The position numbers and the translations under genes are program-made. Positions 14,292 through 18,284 of a stretch of 18,284 nt of DNA are shown piece after piece. Numbering within the stretch: position 1 is the first letter of the stretch; every line of letters begins with the position of its first letter. This DNA comes from JACQHJ01 sp038063075 (GTDB lineage Bacteria; Patescibacteriota; Microgenomatia; Levybacterales; UBA12049): NCBI GenBank assembly GCA_038063075.1, contig JBBTVW010000050.1, forward strand, positions 1 through 18,284, read 5' to 3'. Below the pieces are notes generated by a model, which worked only from the letters and a program-made list of their open reading frames with translations, made no database searches and had not been told where the DNA came from.

Positions 14292-15127
14292 CTTGGTACT
14301 AAAATACTGTAAGGGAACAGCTCGGCAGGTAGTTCGGGATAACCTTGAAAAACAGTTACTTTTCTTCTTACTGATCCTGATTTTGCTTCCGCAATTATAA
14401 CTTGTCCTTGGGCTGGAAGTGAAGGATCAGTTGCTGGTCGACCAGCAGCTATATAACTAGACTGATATATTGGATTTGTCCTGACAACTAATCCATTTAA
14501 AATATTATTTAAAATAATTCTGTATGCAAATTGCTTACCACTAACCGTTGTCGTAACTTTTTGAAAAATTGCACCAACTGTACTACTTGGGTACTTAGTA
14601 AAATTATTACTATTTGCTCTTGTTGAATAAGGGTCGAAAGCAAATCTTTTTGTTTGAGCTGTTGCAACATTTGCTCCAGAAATTAATACAATTTCAATTG
14701 CAGGATTATTGGCATCTGTTTTAGCAGGATCACCAAAATAAATAATTAAATCACCACTCCATCCAGGAGTCCATGATCCACTATTGTTATAATCTGAAAG
14801 CCAAATAAACGCTCCTTCATTTTTAGAGACAATGTTACCACCATTAACTAAAAAGGAAGCATTGCCAGCAACTTGTGTAATATTTGTTTTATATGAAGCT
14901 CCATTTCCTATATTTATGTAATTAGAGTCTGAACCAATACTCACGTTATTTATAATCGTTTGCTCAACACCTGCCTCTGCAGCAGCTAAAGCTTTTTGGG
15001 AATCTGTTTGCTCAACTGAAGTCTTAAGATTAACAATAGATCTTGAAACAACAGCAAGAGTAACTGTTAAACCAATCACCATAACCAATACGATTATTAA
15101 AAGAGCCTGGCCGCTTTGATTTTTCAT
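14288..15127 (-). CDS. PilX-like minor pilin (PilX N-terminal domain)
   Basis: This 279-residue protein has an N-terminal hydrophobic helix directly after a short polar leader (MKNQSGQALLIIVLVMVIGL, continuing VTLAVVSRS). SQKALAAAEAGVEQ lies on the amphipathic continuation. This arrangement, with SGQALL in place of GFTLIE and AAEAGVE about 40 residues on, is the PilX/GspK-type prepilin N-terminus without the usual Glu5. The rest is beta-rich and Gly/Asn/Ser/Thr-rich, and contains no cysteine, unlike its neighbours. It is probably exposed at the pilus tip with the other minor pilins. It ends in TGA overlapping the pilM ATG. Upstream is a 77-bp gap, the largest in the operon, with a possible internal promoter. 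Confidence 0.7.
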   Translation of the reverse strand: MKNQSGQALLIIVLVMVIGLTVTLAVVSRSIVNLKTSVEQTDSQKALAAAEAGVEQTIINNVSIGSDSNYINIGNGASYKTNITQVAGNASFLVNGGNIVSKNEGAFIWLSDYNNSGSWTPGWSGDLIIYFGDPAKTDANNPAIEIVLISGANVATAQTKRFAFDPYSTRANSNNFTKYPSSTVGAIFQKVTTTVSGKQFAYRIILNNILNGLVVRTNPIYQSSYIAAGRPATDPSLPAQGQVIIAEAKSGSVRRKVTVFQGYPELPAELFPYSILVPR

Positions 15128-15147
15128 AATATTAAATATTTTTTCAT
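15124..15147 (-). CDS. Possible 7-codon leader ORF before the pilX-like gene
   Basis: ATG at 15147-15145 opens a frame of seven sense codons (MKKYLIL) whose TGA overlaps the pilX-like ATG in the ATGA arrangement seen at four other junctions of this operon. It could pass terminating ribosomes to a gene lacking a Shine-Dalgarno. It is short enough to be chance. Confidence 0.2.
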   Translation of the reverse strand: MKKYLIL

Positions 15148-15162
15148 TTATATCTTATGTAT

Positions 15163-15192
15163 AGAGTAACAACCAAAAGCTTAGTTTGTCAA
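15163..15192 (-). promoter_or_regulatory. Weak candidate internal promoter before the pilX-like gene
   Basis: On the minus strand a perfect TTGACA (15192-15187) is followed after 18 nt by TACTCT (15168-15163), preceded by TGT. The -35 and the TG element are good, but the -10 matches consensus at only three of six positions. It sits in the only sizeable gap of the pilus operon and could give PilX-PilM-PilN-PilO separate expression. Confidence 0.3.
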
Positions 15193-15204
15193 CTCATTTT
15201 AAAG

Positions 15205-15831
15205 CTAATTACTGTTCCTAAATCCAACTGTTGTTTCAAAATCAAGGCTAACTTTATTTTCTACAATTGTAGTATCAGGTTTTTGGACAGTAAAAGAAAT
15301 ACCAATGTTTGGGGTTACGCTACTATTTTCTTGAATACAGGTGAAATAACAGGCTGAAACAGTATGTTTATCTTCATTAAAATATTTCACAGATGGAGTA
15401 TTGTTTCCTGTGATAAGAGGCCAGGTTGTTAACGCTGCTCCATATGAAGCAATAAAATCTCCTTGAAGACCAGTGCTACATACAAAAGTAGTTTTCCCCT
15501 GATCAAAAGAAGAAATTTTTAAAAAGCTATACTGATGGGTTGGGGAATTTACAGTACAATCCTTTGTATAAACTAGATCGCCAGTATTTACATCTTTAGT
15601 CCCATCACTAATTCCTTCAAATGTTTGAGCATATGTAATCATCTTCGTCATCTGAGACAGTGCATAGTTACCTTCTTGTCTTATGTCGTTTACATTTGTA
15701 CTCCTATTGCTTCCTCTTAAAGAAATAACAATTATTCCTGCCATAATACCTCCAACAGTTATCAAAAGTATCATTGCCACTAAAAGCTCTACTAATGTGT
15801 AACCCCTTTTATTATTTAATATTTTTTCCAT
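15205..15831 (-). CDS. PulJ/PilW-like minor prepilin
   Basis: This 208-residue protein has a class III prepilin signal: basic leader MEKILNNKRG, cleavage after Gly, then YTLVELLVAMILLITVGGI with Glu5 for fibre assembly. NVNDIRQEGNYALSQMTKMI on the helix continuation is typical of PulJ/GspJ/PilW proteins, which have a longer spacer there. The globular part contains four cysteines (an even number, possible disulfides). It would be inserted in the membrane, cleaved by a PilD-type peptidase encoded elsewhere, and act as a minor pilin. Its ATG shares one base with the upstream stop (TAATG). It ends in TAG before a 77-bp gap. Confidence 0.82.
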   Translation of the reverse strand: MEKILNNKRGYTLVELLVAMILLITVGGIMAGIIVISLRGSNRSTNVNDIRQEGNYALSQMTKMITYAQTFEGISDGTKDVNTGDLVYTKDCTVNSPTHQYSFLKISSFDQGKTTFVCSTGLQGDFIASYGAALTTWPLITGNNTPSVKYFNEDKHTVSACYFTCIQENSSVTPNIGISFTVQKPDTTIVENKVSLDFETTVGFRNSN

Positions 15832-16313
15832 TAAGGTGTTGGTATAGAGTTAATATTTTCTATACAAGAATTAAGCTCCACTTTATGACAAAAATTTGCT
15901 GCAGCACTACACTTCCCATCATTCCAAGATACACTAACTTCTACTAAAACTCCCGATGGAGAATATCCACAAGGCTTACTACCATTATCAGGATGGGTAA
16001 TATTAACCTCTCTAATATAGATACCTCCAACGTTTACCACTTGGCAACTACCAGTTATTTTAGCTCCCAAATTTAGATTGGCATTTGGACAATATGTACC
16101 ATCTAAAGAATTAAAACTAGTCCAATCGTTTTTACCCATATCCTTTAAAGCCTCGAGCTCTTCTTGGGCATAAGCTGTTGCCTGATTTTGAATTTTTGTA
16201 AAATCACTATTTCCAATAGCACTCACAACAATCATAGCAAGAGCTGATACAATTAGAACCGCAGCTGATAGAGCAATAATTGCTTCAATTAAACCTTGTC
16301 CTTTTTCTTTCAT
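15831..16313 (-). CDS. PilV-like minor prepilin
   Basis: This 160-residue protein has a short leader MKEKG and a cleavage site before QGLIEAIIALSAAVLIVSAL, with Glu5 present. The helix continuation ATAYAQEELEALKDM, with paired Glu residues, is typical of PilV/GspI-like prepilins in CPR. The C-terminal half has six cysteines, in YC, SC, PC, KC, FC and SC contexts, suggesting up to three disulfides in a small beta-rich head. The ATG overlaps the TGA of the upstream gene and is preceded by an AGGGAG ribosome site. Confidence 0.78.
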   Translation of the reverse strand: MKEKGQGLIEAIIALSAAVLIVSALAMIVVSAIGNSDFTKIQNQATAYAQEELEALKDMGKNDWTSFNSLDGTYCPNANLNLGAKITGSCQVVNVGGIYIREVNITHPDNGSKPCGYSPSGVLVEVSVSWNDGKCSAAANFCHKVELNSCIENINSIPTP

Positions 16314-16882
16314 TTTATACTCCCTGAAGAATCAATGGTAATAATTTTAGGCTCTTTACCATACCCGCTTATTACTATTCTACATGAATTATTGCTACAA
16401 TTAGCCAAACTTCCAGTCAAACTTTTAACCTCTATTCCACCTGTTAATAGGGGATAAAACACTGAGGAAACATTCATACGAGTTGAGCCAGTTGTGAGAA
16501 AAGAAATATTACTTGAAAGCTTATAAGGATTATCGTTCATTTTAACCTCACGAGGAGGAGTTGAGCCAGGATTGTTTCCGCTGCAACGAACATATAACTG
16601 ATATGTATTTGCATTCGCTCCAGAGGTTGTAAAGACAACACTATATCCCTCAAGCGTTCCTTGACATTTTGTTGCAGAAGTAGGTTTAAACTGTGACACA
16701 GTATTTGCTTTTGCAAGATATAAAATACTAATAATATTCTCACGGTCATTTGAAAGACTTTGTGTTTGGCTGTATAAAACAAATGCTGCAAAACCTGATG
16801 CAGACAAAATTGCAATAATAGTAAAAACAATAATTAGCTCAATTAAAGTAAAACCTTTAAGATTAACAATTTTTTTTATCAT
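16310..16882 (-). CDS. GspH/FimT-like minor prepilin
   Basis: This 190-residue protein starts MIKKIVNLKG, with the cleavage site before FTLIELIIVFTIIAILSASG. The downstream helix (SLSNDRENIISILYLAKANT) is of the GspH/FimT type, in which the spacer after the membrane helix leads quickly into a beta-sheet head with a late ITIDSSGSIK ending. Four cysteines are present, two close together at NCSNNSCRIV. The frame extends further upstream to 16996, but ATG 16882 is preferred: it places the leader at normal length and overlaps the upstream stop as ATGA, like its neighbours. Confidence 0.8.
   Translation of the reverse strand: MIKKIVNLKGFTLIELIIVFTIIAILSASGFAAFVLYSQTQSLSNDRENIISILYLAKANTVSQFKPTSATKCQGTLEGYSVVFTTSGANANTYQLYVRCSGNNPGSTPPREVKMNDNPYKLSSNISFLTTGSTRMNVSSVFYPLLTGGIEVKSLTGSLANCSNNSCRIVISGYGKEPKIITIDSSGSIK
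16320..16325 (-). promoter_or_regulatory. Shine-Dalgarno sequence of the PilV-like gene
   Basis: AGGGAG (minus strand), containing the GGAG core, ends 6 nt before the ATG at 16313 and lies in the last codons of the upstream prepilin gene. It is a plausible ribosome site, though it also encodes the residues Ser-Gly-Ser there. Confidence 0.45.
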
Positions 16883-17376
16883 GGCTGGTTTTCTACAAAA
16901 AAGTAACCAGAAGTACAACCGGTCCGAATTTCTAATACGCCAGTTGCTATTGAAGCTAAAGCAGTAGCGTAAGAATCTGAACTGTTTTCGGAACAAGCAC
17001 TAAGAAAATATGAACTGCCATCGCTTGTATATGAATAGTTTCCGCCATTGTAGCTACTACTTGGATCACAAGGAATTTTTTGCATATAAATAGTTGTTCC
17101 TAAAACAGGTAGAGAGGAACCACACGCTGGAAAATTATTTGTGGTTGGATATAATCCAAGATCGGATCTATAAAGCTCTAACGCAGATTGGACTTGCTTT
17201 AAGTCTGATTTTCTTTGCGCATCTCTTGCTCTTTGTCTAACCCCAATAAAGTTAGACATTAAAAGTGCAGCTAAAACTCCAATTATTGCAATAACAATTA
17301 AAAGCTCAACAAGAGTAAAGCCCTTTTGCAATTTATTTATTTTCTTTTGTATATTTATAATTAATTCGTTAGTCAT
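16879..17376 (-). CDS. GspG-like type IV pilin (third tandem copy)
   Basis: This 165-residue protein has a 19-residue basic leader, then a textbook class III signal: G, then FTLVELLIVIAIIGVLAALL. The next segment, RQRARDAQRKSDLKQVQSAL, and LYRSDLGLYPTT are the major pseudopilin/pilin signature, with the conserved YP. The variable head resembles the two upstream pilins (YMQKIPCDPSSS, then YSYTSDGSSYFLSA). Four cysteines are present. It could be a major or minor subunit of the fibre. A 5-bp gap separates it from the upstream pilin stop. It ends in TGA overlapping the next ATG. Confidence 0.85.
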   Translation of the reverse strand: MTNELIINIQKKINKLQKGFTLVELLIVIAIIGVLAALLMSNFIGVRQRARDAQRKSDLKQVQSALELYRSDLGLYPTTNNFPACGSSLPVLGTTIYMQKIPCDPSSSYNGGNYSYTSDGSSYFLSACSENSSDSYATALASIATGVLEIRTGCTSGYFFVENQP

Positions 17377-17381
17377 ATTTT

Positions 17382-17906
17382 TTAAGGCGATACATTTGGA
17401 CTTGATACTCCATAATTACAAGTTCCACCACATGCTGTAGCTGAAATACCAAGCGTTGTAAGCCTATCACATGCAGTTCCATCGCTATTGCAAGCTTGAG
17501 GGTCTTTCATCCCTCTTTCCAGATTAGCATAAATATAATAAGACTGTCCATCTGAAGAGACATAATAAACATACCTATTTGAAGACTTAGGATCTTTTGG
17601 AACAAGATTCATATAGGGAGACCAATTGCTATTTCCGCAATAATATGGCCAGGGAGAAACAATGTGTTGCAAGCAATAAGATGGAGCACCTGTAGTTCTT
17701 GGGTATCTCTCATTATCTTGATAATAACTTTCAAGAGCTCTTTGTATTTGAGCTAAGTCTGATTTTCTTTTTGTATCGTTTGCTTTTTGGAATTGTCCTA
17801 AGGGATTTAACACCATAAAAGCAACTGTAAATAAAATTGCAATTATTCCAACTACCAAAATAAGCTCAACGAGCGTAAATCCTTTTATGCTTAGCTTTAA
17901 TTTCAT
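17382..17906 (-). CDS. GspG-like type IV pilin (second tandem copy)
   Basis: This 174-residue prepilin has a leader MKLKLSIKG, a cleavage site, then FTLVELILVVGIIAILFTVA with Glu5. KRKSDLAQIQRALESYYQDN, with RYP following, is the family signature. The head has YMNLVPKDPKSS, then YYVSSDGQSYYIYANLE, closely related to the copy upstream. Six cysteines are present, several near the C-terminus (SATACGGTCNYG). The ATG at 17906 is chosen over 17957 because it overlaps the upstream TGA (ATGA) and gives a normal leader length; the extra 17 residues of the longer form overlap the preceding gene. It is probably a structural pilin. Confidence 0.85.
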   Translation of the reverse strand: MKLKLSIKGFTLVELILVVGIIAILFTVAFMVLNPLGQFQKANDTKRKSDLAQIQRALESYYQDNERYPRTTGAPSYCLQHIVSPWPYYCGNSNWSPYMNLVPKDPKSSNRYVYYVSSDGQSYYIYANLERGMKDPQACNSDGTACDRLTTLGISATACGGTCNYGVSSPNVSP

Positions 17907-18284
17907 AAGCTTAATCCGTTTATATATGAACAATCTACGTTTCCTGCGACTACACAATAATTATATATCAAATCACCATTTGTGTCTCTGTTCCCCTGGG
18001 GAAGGCAACCATCATTTGCCTGTGCTTTTTCAAGAGCACATAAGCTTTTATCTGAGTTTTTATTATCTAAGTTTGCAAACAAAGCATACCATTGTGGTAA
18101 AGAATCTGACCTATCTACAATGTAAAAATAATTATAGGTATCTGCCTTTGTTGGATCAGAAGGAACAGTTTGAATATATTTACTTGCATCATCTAATTCT
18201 GCAATGTCTATTGGGTATGAAGTATTGTCGTTATAATAAGCGTCTAGTGCTGTAGACATCTGTTTTAAGTCATTTTGTCTTTGA
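17903..18284 (-). CDS. GspG-like type IV pilin (first tandem copy), N-terminus beyond window
   Basis: The last 126 residues of a pilin are present. The frame is open to the window edge and begins QRQNDLKQMSTALDAYYNDN, then TSYP, the segment that follows the membrane helix in the two downstream copies (RKSDL.Q...AL..Y). The cleaved leader and hydrophobic helix lie off-window; the internal ATG at 18259 is not the start. The head contains YIQTVPSDPTKAD, then WYALFANLDNK, matching its neighbour, and four cysteines near the C-terminus. The TGA overlaps the next gene's ATG. Confidence 0.8.
   Translation of the reverse strand, partial: QRQNDLKQMSTALDAYYNDNTSYPIDIAELDDASKYIQTVPSDPTKADTYNYFYIVDRSDSLPQWYALFANLDNKNSDKSLCALEKAQANDGCLPQGNRDTNGDLIYNYCVVAGNVDCSYINGLSL

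Noticed and set aside
15148..15204. A leaderless-type -10 box directly before the pilX-like ATG
   Set aside because: The bases six to twelve upstream (ATATTT) do not match a -10 well, unlike the five genes where the pattern is clear; I kept only the weak TTGACA-based candidate.
11963..18284. Type II secretion pseudopilus rather than type IV pilus
   Set aside because: GspG-, GspH-, GspI- and GspJ-like subunits occur in both, but PilM-PilN-PilO as separate adjacent genes and the PilX-like protein favour a type IV pilus. GspL/GspM-type fused proteins and a secretin are not seen.
1..18284. CRISPR arrays, tRNA or rRNA genes, insertion sequences, phage genes
   Set aside because: Intergenic space is minimal, and I saw no regularly spaced repeats, no tRNA cloverleaf with TTC-loop sequence, no transposase and no integrase. 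The window is chromosomal housekeeping plus a pilus operon.

Overview
The window looks like a piece of a small, AT-rich bacterial genome, most likely a Candidate Phyla Radiation (Patescibacteria) member and possibly Microgenomates. This placement is inference from gene style: short housekeeping proteins, a PheT with no EMAP domain, few Shine-Dalgarno sites, very tight gene packing, and a CPR-type pilin cluster. UGA acts as an ordinary stop (pheT and several pilus genes end in TGA). This argues against the UGA-recoded Gracilibacteria/SR1 lineages.

Layout. Positions 1-429 (minus) hold the N-terminal part of a membrane-fusion (HlyD/RND adaptor) protein, cut by the window edge. A roughly 320-bp AT-rich divergent region separates it from pheS-pheT (plus), the two subunits of phenylalanyl-tRNA synthetase. 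pheT runs convergently into, and overlaps by 11 bp, a class A penicillin-binding protein gene (minus). A 54-bp divergent promoter region follows, then plus-strand genes: tyrS, a 33-residue membrane microprotein, recG, rpmF, nusB, rnc, rpsP, khpA and trmD. This is a tRNA charging, DNA repair, ribosome and RNA-processing block. trmD meets the 3' end of a long minus-strand type IV pilus operon with only 2 bp between the stop codons. Read 5' to 3' on the minus strand, that operon encodes three tandem GspG-like pilins (the first cut by the window end), a GspH-like prepilin, a PilV-like, a PulJ/PilW-like and a PilX-like protein, then PilM, PilN and PilO. The genes overlap by 1-8 bp, abut, or are separated by 5 bp, except for one 77-bp gap before pilX. 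The minor pilins would prime or cap the fibre, while PilM-PilN-PilO form the inner-membrane alignment complex. The motor ATPases, platform protein and prepilin peptidase are not in the window.

The most interesting signal is regulatory. Four genes (the PBP gene, tyrS, the microprotein and rpmF) have a -10 hexamer ending exactly 6 nt before the ATG, and rpsP has one 7 nt before it. The TSS would therefore fall on or next to the start codon, which predicts leaderless mRNAs. The rpmF and rpsP promoters also share an 11-bp word in their 17-bp spacers at nearly the same position, a candidate common control element for ribosomal protein genes. Other points are the uncharacterised microprotein with its own promoter, the even and high cysteine counts of the surface pilins, the missing EMAP domain in PheT, and the absence of rimM from the rpsP-khpA-trmD block.
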